DNA from: Cheiracanthium punctorium
Lineage: Eukaryota > Arthropoda > Arachnida > Araneae > Cheiracanthiidae
DNA: 64,000 nucleotides
Reading direction: 5' to 3'
Assembly (NCBI GenBank): GCA_038373885.1
Contig: JAWZYV010010214.1
Coordinates: 186,001 to 250,000 of the forward strand
Below are positions 22,621 to 34,310 of the stretch, in pieces. Every line of letters begins with the position of its first letter. Positions within the stretch are counted from its first letter, which is position 1. Under the pieces are notes generated by a model. It had not been told where the DNA came from, made no database searches, and worked only from the letters and a program-made list of their open reading frames with translations. A program made the translations under genes and the position numbers.

Positions 22621-22960
22621 AGTTTAGCTATGGGTTTAGCTATGGGCTATATGGAACAAGCATAATTTTCCCCCTTACAAGCGTCTACATTTCCGCGTTG
22701 AACTACATTTCCGTGTTCAACAGATTTTTTTAACACAACGTTCATTAAATTTTTCTAGTATTTAATGCGTGATTTTTAGCCTCTCTCTCACTCTCTCTCT
22801 TTTTTTTTCTTTTAATATTATATATATATAAACAGTTTAGCTATGGGCCCGCACAAGCGTCATTTTTTCCCCCTTACAAGTGTTTACATTTCCGAGTTCA
22901 ACTATTACTTACAGATATTTTTTTTTATACAATGTTCATTAAATTTTTCTAGTATCTAAT
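22621..22960. repeat. ~211-bp tandem duplication
   Basis: AGTTTAGCTATGGG occurs at about 22621 and 22833. Each is followed by CCCCCTTACAAGYGTYTACA, TTTCCG, TTCAAC and TTCATTAAATTTTTCTAGTA. About 1.6 units; the second is more divergent. Confidence 0.75.
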
Positions 22961-23189
22961 GCGCGGTGCAGCGCATTCTGATTATACTTACTTTCACTCA
23001 TTAATCCTCATCCGGAAAAGCCATCTTGATGCCATGGCTATTAATCTGTAGAAGAATGTAACACCAACAACATTCAACAAAATTCCTTAATCCTTAATTT
23101 CCCAGCAAAGAAACTTCTCGAAAATATTCATGCCTCCCTCTGCCGTCCGTCGCTCTTCAAGGAAACGAATTGGACATGGCAAACTCTCT
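22961..23189. other. Unassigned spacer
   Basis: Nothing recognisable. Confidence 0.4.
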
Positions 23190-23400
23190 TTCCCTCATAC
23201 ATTCGAAGTTTTTGTACGACTGCCTCTTTCTCTCGCCTCCTCACACATTTGAACCACTTCAAAAGTTTTTGTACGATTGCCTCTTTCCAAAGCTCGCTCA
23301 CACATTTGAACTTCCTCAGTTTTTGTACGACTGCCTCTTTCACTCACCGCCTCACACATTTGAACCTCTTCATTTGCCTTGACGAATAACACATTTGAAG
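23190..23400. repeat. 54-57-bp tandem repeat, in frame on both strands
   Basis: GTTTTTGTACGAYTGCCTCT starts at 23208, 23265 and 23319 (intervals 57 and 54), each followed by CTCACACATTTGAAC. Both intervals are multiples of three, so a plus-strand frame from 23170 to 23382 repeats FLYDCLF...HTFEPL and minus-strand frames are also open. No known domain is recognised and no splice context is evident, so I call it a repeat, not a gene. Confidence 0.7.
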
Positions 23401-23530
23401 TCCCTCTTTGAACCACTTCAAAACTGATTGAGGTTCCTCAGACGAGCCTCAATTTTCTGCTTTGTTTTACCCAACACTACTTACAACTTTTACGTTACTG
23501 AGCTTTGATGTCATCATTAAAACTGACTGA

Positions 23531-23838
23531 AATACGGTCATGGAGTACCTTTGCGAAAGTCGCTTTACCTTCAGTGGTGAGTGATGAAAAATCGTGTGGT
23601 ATGTTATATTGAAGTGGGGGTGGGCAAGGGCCCAGATCAGTGCAGATCAGTCTTGAAGTCGGGTAGCAACGGCTGGAAGTTGCAATGATGGTAGAGCTCG
23701 TTATGCTTGGAACCAAAAAACCCCCAAAACATGGCAGGGTGAAGATCGACGGCTAGGTAAGTCAATGAAATGTCCAGATGGATGGAGGACAAGATGACAG
23801 TAAAATAGCAAAGTGATCCTTTTCAATAAGGTGTGGTC
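23531..23838. other. GC-richer unassigned block
   Basis: This part of the interruption of element W is richer in G+C than its surroundings and has a 73-codon open frame on the minus strand. I recognise no family. It may derive from an older insertion. Confidence 0.3.
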
Positions 23839-24249
23839 GTGACCTTCGCAACTAAGGCCTGCCGACTTATGGATTACGTCATCCTAAGTACGCTTATATA
23901 GGTAAAAAAATAAAATTTTAAAATAAAATTAAAATTCTGGTTGCATATTATCATTTTATCAAATTTATCAGTGCTTAAAAACATATCTTCAGAATAAAAG
24001 TTAAAATTATATATATATAAGTATTAAACATTGGAGCTGCAATCACAATTTTTAAATGCATTTTTAGTGTCATATTTAATCCGTAATCAATAATAAATCA
24101 AGATAAATGTAAGAAGTAATAAATTTTATAAACTGATGATAAGCAACCACAATCATAATAATGCTATATAACTTTTAATTTTACGTTTCAATTCGCATAC
24201 ATAGGTTGACTCAAGATTTGAGCAAGTAAATCTTGCTTGCGAAGGTCAC
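23839..24249. mobile_element. 411-bp MITE family M, copy 1, ~9-bp TSD
   Basis: Termini GTGACCTTCGCAA and TTGCGAAGGTCAC-like (TTGCTTGCGAAGGTCAC) are inverted repeats. Flanks are GGTGTGGTC (23830-23838) and GGTGTGGTG (24250-24258), a 9-bp duplication with one mismatch, typical of Mutator-like elements. A second copy at 37476-40878 is colinear and carries Helitron H3. Confidence 0.8.
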
Positions 24250-24447
24250 GGTGTGGTGCGGCATGAGGCATTTCTCGACGGTTGGGAAAACTCCAGAATC
24301 GGAACATGGGTGCCCTGCGTCATCGAAGAATAGCATTGAATCTCCATTTAAAAGTTGAATTTTCATAAAATAAAACTATTAAAATTTTCTGGTTAATTTA
24401 CCCATGAATAGCGCTATTTTAATAATTTGACATAAAAAATGTAGTCT

Positions 24448-25155
24448 AAGAGCCAGCGACCGCCAGACCTTCGTCATAGTATAAAAGCTGAAACTTTCTC
24501 TGAGCATACCCCCCAACAGAGGTAGGAACAATCGGCCACTATAAAGTTTGGATGATCGTGGCTTTGGCAGGTAACAGGTGGCAAAGGTGTATAAAATTGC
24601 AGAAAATTTTCGTCATTTCATAAAGCTTCATTTTTTTTATATGTTCTTCTTCGCAGTACTAGAAATCACTTTATCCCTTGCCAGACACTTTTCCATCGTG
24701 GCAAACCCCCGCCAGACAATCTCAAAGTCATGGAAAACTGTTGTGTTCGTAAACTCCCGCGACGAAGTACGTCAAGCTGTCACAAAGTGCCAAGCACATT
24801 TTATACTGCTACTTCTGAACTTTCTTACGCGCGAACTTTCTTGCAGCGCGCTCGTAATAGAATTACGTTTTTCAAGACTTTGAGATTGTCTGGCGGGGGT
24901 TTGCCACGATGGAAAAGTGTCTGGCAAGGGATAAAGTGATTTCTAGTACTGCGAAGAAGAACATATAAAAAAATTAAGCTTTATGAAATGACGAAATTTT
25001 CGGCAATTTTATACACCTTTGCCACCTGTTACCTGACAAAGCCACGATCATCCAAACTTTATAGTGGCCGATTGTTACTATCTCAGTTGGGGGGTATGCG
25101 CTGAGAAAGTTTCAGCTTTTATACTATGACGAAGGTCTGGCGGTCGCTGGCTCTT
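24448..25155. mobile_element. Foldback transposon with ~290-bp inverted arms
   Basis: Left arm 24448-24739 and right arm 24867-25155 are near-perfect inverted repeats (starting AAGAGCCAGCGACCGCCAG) around a 127-bp spacer. TCTAA occurs at 24445-24449 and 25158-25162 and may be the TSD. It interrupts element W copy B; copy A has no such sequence. The spacer has no coding capacity. Confidence 0.85.
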
Positions 25156-25609
25156 GCTCTAATATAATGATAAGGAAATAGATCAGAATGAATAATTTTG
25201 CATTAGAGAGGTATTGTATTTTAATTTAAATATTTAATTTAAGATATTTTCTAATATTTGTAACATTCACGAGAAATTTTAAAGTTTTACTTTCGGAAAT
25301 TAAAACTGATGACGCTACTTTTGTAGCCCTAGTGATGACGTCAAAGTTTGGTGACGTAGGAGTTGTAAGGCTTTCTATATCTAGGAGACGTTGACTCTGA
25401 TCGTATCATAGATAATCTTCAGATGACCGGCACTGACATAATTGACACTGAATTACAGTCACAAGAGACAGACTCTATACGAAATGCCTATCTCTAATAG
25501 AAAAAGAGGTTGTGGAAGGATTTTACTGAATGCGAAATACATTGTCTGTGAACGGCATCTGTGAAAAACTGACTCTTATAAATCAAGTTATTGACTGTTA
25601 ATTCCTTTG

Positions 25610-25761
25610 AACTGCAGGTTGCTTGTTGAAGTTCTAGAATCAGTAAAATTGGTGCAGCAGATTGCTTGTTGATGTTCCAGAATCAATAAAATTTATGTTT
25701 CGTCCAGTCAACTGGGCTGCTTGGTGGAACTCTCCGAAACTAAGCAAAGACTTCTGTAACA
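25610..25761 (+). mobile_element. 3' part of an LTR
   Basis: Contains two ~52-bp-spaced copies of GCTTGTTGAWGTTCYAGAATC, a polyadenylation signal (AATAAAA, about 25685) and the terminus TGTAACA. The layout resembles the end of the solo LTR at 50662-51567 (TTCTAGAAGCAATAAAG ... TGCAACA). The 5' part is missing or diverged. Confidence 0.4.
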
Positions 25762-25987
25762 ATAATAAAACATGTTTTAGCTCTTGAATAGAACTATTGT
25801 TGGACATAGGTATTTGTTCAGCATTTAACTGTTTGAATCATTCTGGTAAGAGATATAGGACAGGGTAGTACATCATACAGACATCGGTCAACAGTCTGGT
25901 CCGCGTACTGCTGTCAAGATATATTAACTATAGATTTACAAAATAAATATTGAAAAATCAAATTCGTCAAAAGCAGTAAGCGATTAC

Positions 25988-26248
25988 GCCGACCGAGGGT
26001 GGGTAAAGCATCGTACTCCGGTTTCGTGTTCAACTCCCGGCGGCCGGGGTTCGATCCCCGACTGGGCGTGGTTGTCATGTCCATGCCTTCATAGGGGGCT
26101 ACGTTGGTCCACCTACTAGGTGCCCCATAAGTTAACTAATAAATACCCCATAATTTACTAATAAAGTGGCCAACACCTTTGTAATGTAAGGCCCGTTGTA
26201 AGGGACAATGCCTAATCGGCAAAGTACCCGCCCGTTAGAAAAAAAAAA
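25988..26248 (+). mobile_element. tRNA-derived SINE family S3 with 13-bp TSD
   Basis: The head GCCGACCGAGGGTGGGTAAA has an A-box-like region, and GGGGTTCGATCCCCGA (about 26046) is a B box. The 3' end is poly(A). A perfect 13-bp TSD, AGTAAGCGATTAC, is at 25975-25987 and 26249-26261. The A-run and perfect TSD mark a recent LINE-mobilised insertion. Pol III promoter elements are internal. Confidence 0.9.
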
Positions 26249-26580
26249 AGTAAGCGATTACTTTTCTTGCTAAATTTTATTTGCTGAGCTCGCAACCAGG
26301 AATTTATTGACATCCACATACTCATCCAAAACCCACGTAAAGTTTTGAGAACACCTAAAATTAATTTCAATCTCAATGAAGTACCCCCATACCTGTAAAA
26401 AAAAAAGTCATTAAAAAAAAGAAGTATACAGTGGAACTTGTCTATTTCAACCATCCTTGGTAAGGACAAAACTGGTAAGAATAAAACTGTGTTAATGTGC
26501 CAAGTTGCTATTTTTGGCACATTAACACTGGTGTTATTAAAAAGGAAATCATGGAACTCATGAACAGAATGGCAGCGCAC

Positions 26581-26902
26581 TGAGCACTAATTTGAGAAAG
26601 CCCCCAGCTGCAGTAATTAAATATTTATTTAGGAATTTGTACAACATGTTATCACTCTATAAAGTCATTTTTATAATCAATTTACTAATGGAAATGACAG
26701 CAATTATTTTTTTTTCATATATTTTGCAACGTCATTTTATGATGGCATCCAAAGGCACGGAGAGCGCAAGAAGTTTTTTGACACACCTCGCTGTGTGGCC
26801 GTGCTAGGCCGGTTCGTGCTATTGCTGCAGTCAAACTCCGAACGTTCGAATGTGCCTGTGTTGTGCGGCACGTCTCACCAAGTCTCACCATGCCAAGTCT
26901 CA
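26581..26902. other. Unassigned spacer with repeated TCTCACCA
   Basis: AAGTCTCACCATG-like words occur three times just before the SINE at 26903; otherwise nothing is recognised. Confidence 0.4.
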
Positions 26903-27166
26903 CCATGGCACAATGGTTATGTCACTGGAAATGGTAAACGGGCGAAGTGTGGAGGTCCCGGGTTCGGCACCCCCATCGCACGTCCGTCGACCTAACCGTT
27001 CGGAGTTTTCCATGGTTTTCTCCGAAACTTAGCGTAAATACGGATTAGGACTCCGAGGAGGGTACCCCACCCCCTTGTGTTGGCCTTCTGACGAGGATTT
27101 ATAAGCGGGTCTCGAGCCAAGCACACAAATCCCAAATACGTGTTTACAATATCAACAACAACAAAT
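26903..27166 (+). mobile_element. tRNA-derived SINE family S1, copy 2
   Basis: A box TGGCACAATGG (26905-26915), B box GGGTTCGGCACC (about 26960), then the family body GTCGACCTAACCGTTCGGAG, TTTTCCATGG, CTCCGAAAC and a CAACAACAACAA tail. Related copies at 5033 and 53740. No clear TSD. Confidence 0.75.
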
Positions 27167-27870
27167 TGTTAAAAACGCAGAGAATTTCAAAACTCGGCTT
27201 TGTAGTGCGTAGAAAAATGTAAGATCCTGGGAATAATTTATGTTTTTAACTTATTGAATGTAGTTAAACATCAAGAAAAACTTTATGGTTGGCAGAATGA
27301 ATTTATTGATTTCGGCACTCATTCTTTAGTTAGTATTATTTTTAAATGGGAAGGCGTATGTAATATCGGTTTCGGATATGAATTTCCTTGTTGAGCTATT
27401 GATTTAGCAATTGGTAAAGCTCCATTTCCCGCCCCCCAGTTTTTCCAAGTGTACTTTTAAGCAATTCCTTTACAGATTCTTGAAAGGTAAATTATGAAAT
27501 TATAAGACTTGAAAAAAGATTACAGGAATAACTTTTTATTTATATCGTATGTGTTGCTGAATGTCATTTCATACATATTTCATGGTGACATACGAAAGAG
27601 CGTATCAACGATATCTATAAAATCTAAATGCTTTATTTTCTTGCTTTGAGATTGAGATTTTATTTATTTAGTTTTCGTGAATACAAAAATTAAAGCTTCT
27701 TTATTGATATAGATTCATATACACGCATTGATATATAAAGCAAGTCACAAATATTGTCGCAAATTTTTTGGAGGGGTTGGGCACATCATAAAGTCAACAA
27801 TTTCCAACAAAATTAACAAGGAAGATCGATTATAAAACACTTTCCAATACAATTTTTTTTTTCTTGCACC
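27167..27870. other. No gene recognised
   Basis: AT-rich, no paired ends. Confidence 0.4.
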
Positions 27871-27882
27871 AAATGTGGCGAT

Positions 27883-28164
27883 AGAAGCCTGGTGGTGCAA
27901 CGGTTAGAGCATTGCGCTGCCGTGCTAAAGGTCCGGGGTTCGATTCCTGGCAAGGTTCACTCAACCTTTCATCCCTTGAGTGGGTCGATAAAATGAGGAC
28001 CAAGCTTGCTTGGGATTTAAACAATAGAGGTTTCACATCAGGTTGACCACCTGGGCGAGTCATATGCTTTTGCACCCCAGAGGCCACAGTCACGAAGGCG
28101 TGGTTGGGCTGCGCAGGCCTTGGCCCGCAAGTGGGCTGTTGCGCCAATGTTTAACTTTAACTTT
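27883..28164 (+). mobile_element. tRNA-derived SINE family S4 with ~12-bp TSD
   Basis: The head has an A-box region TGGTGCAACGGTTAGAGC and B box GGGGTTCGATTCCTGG (about 27936). The body is ~200 bp with an AACTTTAACTTT tail. Flanks AAATGTGGCGAT (27871-27882) and AAATTTGGCAAT (28165-28176) form a TSD with two mismatches. Confidence 0.85.
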
Positions 28165-28473
28165 AAATTTGGCAATGTATTGTTCTTAAATTTCTCCAGA
28201 TTTTGAAGATTATTAAAAAAAAAGGTGAATGTCACTTTAAATGTATTATAATTTTTCGAAGCCCTCTAAAAGAATTTTAAATGTGTTTTCCATCTTTTAA
28301 CAGAAGGGCAAACTGTTTTAGATGTTTCCGTACTGCATGTGCACAAGGAGTTTATTTACCAGGCTCCACCGCACCGCAAACTTTCTAAGTAATAGTCACT
28401 GCCGAAGAGCGACAACTACTTTGTAACTCCAGGATGTCTGTTTTCCAACTATTGCGCTATACTCATTCATATA

Positions 28474-28852
28474 CAGGGTGGTCCTAAAGTATATGTCAAA
28501 ACTGTAGAGGTTGGTAGACTGGACCAAGATGGTTCAGTATTACATAGCAATGTAGACTCGAAAATGTTGTCTTCATGTGCCTGATAATAATGACTTTGGA
28601 AAAAGTGTTGAAATAACAGTGAACTTTCCGACTATCGTTTGTCAAAAACGAACGCGTTTTTGCAGTCTCATAGTAAAACTCATTGTTTATGAAACTTTAT
28701 TAAGAATTTAAACCAACAGTTCTTACAAAGGGATTATTAATAGTTACATGAAGACATTTCCGACCCCACATTTCTAAGCGATTCTGAATCGTCTTGGTCC
28801 CCTTTACCCCCCCCCCCTTCACATTTTTTACCTTTAGTTTAGGACCGTCCAG
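28474..28852. mobile_element. 379-bp mariner-type MITE
   Basis: Termini CAGGGTGGTCCTAAAGT and, inverted, CTGGACGGTCCTAAACT, flanked by TA on both sides (28472-28473, 28853-28854). The TA target and CAGGG start fit the Tc1/mariner superfamily. Contains a C-run; non-coding. Confidence 0.7.
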
Positions 28853-28854
28853 TA

Positions 28855-30420
28855 TATGCTATACTAAATTGCTGTTTTAGTAGTCTACATTATGAGATTT
28901 CGAGCCGTCTGGGCGCAGCTAAAACTCCCCAAAAGGTGGAAAAAATAAAACTGCAGAAGGTCGAGTTCCGTGTAAACTACTTTGACCACCTTTTACATTA
29001 GGTTATTTTAAACTTAAAATATAAAAGAAGTTGAGAGTTTATTTGTATTTTATATATTTTTAACAGATTATTCGGTGAAAATGCAACTTACAAAATTTAG
29101 TTAATTTTCCTCCTACACCTTCGGAAGCTTTGGACACCTTTCTTCCAACAGTAGAGTATTTTAGCTACGCCCAGTTCACTGGGAAATTCGGATCAAGACA
29201 ACAACTTTGCTTGCTGGGTAAATGTAATGATATGTAAGAGCAAAAGTCTTAATAAAGTTAACTAAAAGTGTATTTTATTCTGTTTGTTTTAAAGTGTTTG
29301 TTTTTTTTTTCTTAGTAATTAGTTTTCTTTATTGTGTTTGAAAAGAACAAATTTGCTTTTACCACTCACATATAATATAAATATTTTAATTGTTTTATTG
29401 AATTTCATGTCGCAATCCTTTCTCGCTAATATTACGTAACTCTGGATTAAATTTCGAGAAAATTTGATCGTGATGCGAATATTTGAAAAAGAAAAAAAGC
29501 GGAAGCACGTACTGTAAAATCCAAACTGCATCCGATATTAAATTGGGTTAACAGTAACTATAATCTAGGAGAAAAAAAAAATATCCAACCGGAAATTCAG
29601 ATAAGAACTTACAGAACAAAGACGTTGATCTCAAAATAACAATAGCAGAAAACAGTATTAATATCAAAGGCTAAAGAATAAAGAATCGGCAAACTGTCGG
29701 CAGCAGATCGATTAGGAAGAAGACCAGACGGTTTAGATTTACGAAATTGGACATTAGGCTGCTTGAGCTTCGGAGATATAGGTTTCTTCCAGTTTTCTTT
29801 TCTTCTTTTTTTTCTTTATACGCAATAAACAGTTTGTTATTTTCGTGATTTCTTATGATGTTTTTAACACATGATATTTCAAAAGTAACCAATAAAATGA
29901 CGTACCGAAAAAGTATAAACAATGTTTTGCTTTCATCATTGGAGCTACAAAAGATAATAAATATTAAGCAAAATGGGAAAAACGTCCTGATTTCGCCAGT
30001 AGAAAGAGGCAAATTTGTTCGGATATATAAAGAATTAAATATATGTATGCCTGCAACAATATTTTACACAAAAACTGCCAAACCAAGAGAATTTTCGCGT
30101 GTCTCCCAGCTGACTAGGATGCCGATCGCATATTGCACATATGTGCATTGTGTTTGATGAAAAACTACACGGGGGTACCTGCCTAGGGATAGAGGACTTA
30201 TAAGGGGTTCTAACAAGTATTCACAGGATGCCAGTTACACTGAGCTATCGGATATTTCGCTGCATTTGAAGGCATTTAAACATCTGTCAATCAAATTGTG
30301 GGGAGGCTCCCACTCATACTTTTTATCACATTGCTGTGCTGTTCTTTCGGCCTATTTTGTGAACTCTTCATATATATCACTTCCCTCGTTTCAGATTTAC
30401 GTAATTAACATTACTTTAAT
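28855..30420. other. No gene recognised
   Basis: AT-rich. Overlapping plus and minus open frames at 29671-30157 are low-complexity and mirror each other. The 30170-30230 block (GGGGTTCTAACAAGTATTCAC) resembles 55075-55095 and marks a diverged dispersed repeat. Confidence 0.4.
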
Positions 30421-30472
30421 TAATTTAAAGATTTTTTAACGAATGAATCATTCGTTAAAAAAAATCTTAAAT
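30421..30472. repeat. Perfect-type short palindrome
   Basis: GATTTTTTAACGAATGA and its reverse complement are almost contiguous, giving arms of ~25 bp with no real loop. Could form a cruciform or RNA hairpin; function unknown. Confidence 0.7.
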
Positions 30473-30929
30473 TACATTTTTCGCGAACTAATGCTAGAAC
30501 GCGAACTAAAACACCTTTTCCGATAAAATTCTCACCCTCGCAATGTAACTATAATGCTTCAAGTTCAACAATCTGTGTATCAACAATAAACATACCTACA
30601 CTAAAGTTAGTGAAGATTATTTACACATAAAGATTGCGAACTGTAGAAAAGGGCAATTTAAACCAATTATTACAAGCCTTTTTATGCCTTCGATTCGGCA
30701 AAAACAGGAAAACTTTTTCGCTGACCAGTGTCAACCAAACATAATAAATACTATAAAAGTATATATTTCATTTACCAAATGAAATGTTATACAAATGCAA
30801 ATTTTAATTGGAGCGGCATTTGCTGCTGATTATTTTTTAAATAAATTTGATATATGTGGACCGCAAAAAAGTCTCGTGGACTGGCATTGGTTAACACACC
30901 GTGATTGGGAAATAATGATTTAAATAGCA

Positions 30930-31790
30930 GATTTCTACATAGAAAGCTATCATATGTATTTTATTGTAGAGACGTACCTACATTCGCGTACCATCATTTT
31001 TGATACTTAGAATAAAAGCCTAGCAGTTTGCTGAATGTGTTGGGGTTTGTTTGCTGAAAGTTGCCCGCATATAACATTCTAACACCAGCCTACCATATTT
31101 AGTGTGATGTTAGCTGATCTGGATTTCCCCTTTTTGTATCTGTCGGAATCATTCTCGGTTTCTCATGACTTTGTCTCCAGTGCTTGCACCTGCTGGCTTG
31201 TCCTGTTCCCTTTTCGTTTTTGAATAAATTTCAATAGCATCAGCTACGTCTTCCAGACACACCATCTAGCCTACAACCTGGCTAAATATCAACCATGGGG
31301 ATCAATTCTCCCTCGGTTGTTCAGAAATAGTTGGTGGTTAACTTTCAATTGGCCAGACCCAGTTGTTTAGTTATCGAATGCGTTAACAACTTTCGGACGC
31401 CATTAACCAAAGTCGGAGCAGAGTTAACAATTTGGTTTTCTAACCGACTTTAGAAGAATTCCACCTCTGTTATGCTTTGGCGAATTTTTTACTTCAACAA
31501 TTATCGTGTTCTGCGAATTCATATAAGCTTCTGGACGACATTCTTCCATAAATATTCACCTTTAGTCATGCTATCGGCAATGACTGAAATATTTAGTTGC
31601 TGTTTATACAAGACAAATTTTATGGCTATTCATGGACAAATTTTATAAAAAGTGGCAGTGTTAAATTCTCGACTTTTATGGGCATCAAATTAAAATAAAT
31701 AATTTTCGCAAACTTACTTCTATAAAAATAAAGGCATAGTTTTACTGACCAGAAATTTAACAAAGTATATTTATTTAAAGAATTATTTCA
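30930..31790. repeat. Diverged ~0.9-kb repeat, copy 1
   Basis: Shares ordered blocks with 32530-33430: TTGTATCTGTCGGAATCATT / TTGTATTTGTCGAAATTATT, GCTTGCACCTGCTSGCTT, GACAAATTTTATAAAAAGTG and CCAGAAATTTAACARAG. No paired termini or intact frame, so its type is unknown. Confidence 0.7.
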
Positions 31791-32529
31791 TTAATTAAGA
31801 TGCCGTGCATTGCGTTCTTAAAAATAATTTAGTTAGATCACCAGAGTAAGAAGTCGGGTGGAAATATAATGAATTAACTCTTTGAATGTGATTGATGTTT
31901 TGCTAAGATGGTATGCGGTAGGCCACTATAACACGATAGATACGTTTCGTGCTATACGTGCCCCAACACATGAATAGCATCGGCAGTGTTAACGGGCAAT
32001 ACAAAGACATATTCTTTACCGTATTATAAAAGTCTTTTTTGGCGTGTTACAGGGAAAAGATCGCAATTTTTCCGACGTGTTATACTAATCCGTCTTATAT
32101 GAACCCGTGTTATGGGAGGCGTCTGCTACTTTATTCGTGAATATTTCCTTGACAAAGCTAAGACGATCCAAACAAACAAAAATGAAAATATTCATTTTCA
32201 TCTCTGACCACATATATTTAGCATTTTATGGAAAAATACTTGAGCATAAATCAAATTTACTACTTTTTACATACAAATCAGCGCCATTAGACAGTTGAGC
32301 GGATAAAATCAATGGGTGCTACTGCAGTGAAACCTCTCTGAAATATCACTTCTTATTAAGAATGTTTATTTCTGATCCGTAAGTCCTTGATATAAACTCA
32401 ATATTAATTTTCCCTCCATTAAAGGATTACTATTTACCCTCTCCCTCGCTGAAAGACCATTTGTGAACTTTTTAGTTGAAAGGTAGAATTGCTCCCCCAA
32501 AAGATATCTCGGAATTTGCTCTCAACAAT
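31791..32529. other. Spacer between the two 0.9-kb repeats
   Basis: No gene. A lone pogo/Tigger-like end (CAGTGAAACCTCTCTGAAAT) starts at 32325. Confidence 0.35.
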
Positions 32530-33430
32530 AGATTTCAAGCATAAAAAGTTCTCATATGTGCTTTATTACAGAGACGGAATTACATTCAAGGCGGGAGGAT
32601 CGTAATATCATTTCTAATATTCTGAAATTCGCCCGCATAGAATGTATTAGCATTAGATCGCTATATTGAAGGTGATACTAAGTGAACTGAATTGCCCTTT
32701 TGTATTTGTCGAAATTATTCTCGGCTTCTTACATGCGTTTTCCTCCTATGCTTGCACCTGCTCGCTTTTCCTATTCTCTTTTCGTTCCTGAGCAGCCTTA
32801 AAAGGTAATGAAGCATCGGCTGCATTTTTTGGACACTCCACCTGTTCTACTACCTGATTAGATATCAACACTGTTATACATTTGGTGATTTTTTTTATTT
32901 CAAAAATTTCACATCATGTTCTATGAAATCATATAGTAGATAAAGCTTCTAGCTCAGTTTCTTCCATAATTATTCACCGTCAGTCTGGTCATTGGCAACG
33001 AATAAAATATTTTGTTGCATCCAGGTATTCTATGGACCAGGGACGTAGCAAGAAAAAATAATTGGGGGAAGGGGTGCCCAAAATGTGGAAAAGGTAAAAT
33101 TTCTCACAAAAAGCTTGATTATTATAGTGAATTAATTAAGATCCAAAATTTCAGAAGGGGCTCAGACCCCCGTGGCCCGTTCTCTGGCTACGCGCTTGCT
33201 ATGGACGGTAGCATTGGCAATATTCAGACATAAAATTATGTTCTCACAGAGGCAATGTTTATGGCCTTTCATAGACAAATTTCCGAAAAGTGATACGGCT
33301 AAATACGTCAGCTTTCAATTGCATCAAATTAAAATTAATAAATTTTTACCAAGTTAAATTACTTCCATAAAAACTATAGTTTTAATAACCAGAAATTTAA
33401 CAGAGTGTTTTAAATACATTAAAAATAAAT
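32530..33430. repeat. Diverged ~0.9-kb repeat, copy 2
   Basis: Direct-orientation partner of 30930-31790 at an offset of about 1.57 kb. Contains the hAT MITE 33038-33198, which copy 1 lacks, so the duplication is older than that insertion. Confidence 0.7.
33038..33198. mobile_element. 161-bp hAT MITE with perfect TSD
   Basis: Begins CAGGGACGTAGCAAG, ends CTGGCTACGCGCTTG, flanked by CTATGGAC at 33030-33037 and 33199-33206. The interior differs from the GCGTAGCC family, so it is a related but separate family. Non-coding. Confidence 0.9.
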
Positions 33431-34078
33431 TAAATCTGGTGAAGATCAGGTAATTAAAAAAAAGTGAATCTTGCTATCCGTTCGTAGAAAATGAAACAAA
33501 ATTACCTCTACTATAGGGTTCGACATGCAAAGGTCCTGGTTTTGCAGCTAAAATTTGATGTGAATACGCATGAAATTGGTTTCTCACAAAATAATTTCTG
33601 CGATTTTTGTGAAAGTTATCTAAATTTCAATTTTTTAATGAATAAATATTGTTTCAAATATATCTCCTCAATCAGTATCTAAAATCAGAAGCTTTCGAAA
33701 TTAAATTTTCAATAAAGAGAGTGTGTTTGTAATAATTTTAGCTCAAAAATTTTTCATTGTGACTTAACCAGATAATGACGTTAGCTCCATCCATTTTAGC
33801 TAAATTGCCGACTTTGAGATCACATAAATAAATATTGGATGCCATAATAACTGTGTTCAAATTTATTGCTTAAATCATCAATTTACTAGGCTTCGGTGCT
33901 ATAAATTTAATAACCAACACATGAGAAATAATAAGTTTATGTCTGTATTTTTTAAATAGTACGGAATTCAATACTGAGTCTCTCACTAAAGTATTTAAAA
34001 AGTTTTTCTCTTCTAGCAACTCTGTGCTATTAATTTCATGCCAGGATTTGTGAGTTAGGTCATTGTTTTAATTTAGCA
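33431..34078. other. No gene recognised
   Basis: AT-rich, no paired ends. Confidence 0.4.
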
Positions 34079-34310
34079 TAATAAAACAATACAAACAAAT
34101 AAATCCGTCATGGAAAACGGTATGAATTATGATACCCTTTGTAACATCATGAAACAAGAAAAGCAAATATGGCCGACGAATTAATCATGAAACACTTTCC
34201 AATATAATAAAACAAGAAAGAGAAATAGGGGCGACTCATAGATCACAATGTACTTTCCAACATAATGAAGCGATAGAGAATAATAAAGTCGACGCATGGA
34301 ATAAACAGGA
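34079..34310. repeat. ~59-bp tandem repeat, about four units
   Basis: Unit starts near 34082, 34142, 34201 and 34259 (AACATCATGAAACAAGAAAA, AATATAATAAAACAAGAAAG, AACATAATGAAGCGATAGAG). Each contains a GACGAATTAATCATG-like and ACTTTCC block. Units diverge strongly. Confidence 0.65.

Larger units (their letters stand above)
23478..25402. mobile_element. Family W element, copy B, heavily interrupted
   Basis: The right end (25320-25402) reads, inverted, ACGTCTCCTAGATATAGAAA then GCCTTACAACTCCTACGTCA and CAAACTTTGACGTCATCAC. The left end at 23478-23530 (ACTTACAACTTTTACGTTAC, GAGCTTTGATGTCATCA) is its counterpart. The interior at 24345-24445 and 25160-25300 is colinear with copy A (49586-49993). 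Copy B is broken by ~820 bp at 23525-24345, which includes a 411-bp MITE, and by the foldback 24448-25155. Confidence 0.6.

Noticed and set aside
23495..23716. Possible retrotransposon polyprotein fragment on the minus strand
   Set aside because: Some words hinted at a Gypsy-type polyprotein, but no ordered motif could be followed.
25988..26090. Possible tRNA gene
   Set aside because: A and B boxes are present, but the sequence continues into a SINE body with poly(A) and TSD and does not fold as a clean cloverleaf.
29671..30157. Overlapping ~100-codon frames on both strands
   Set aside because: Low-complexity Lys/Asn/Phe/Ile-rich peptides typical of chance frames in AT-rich DNA.
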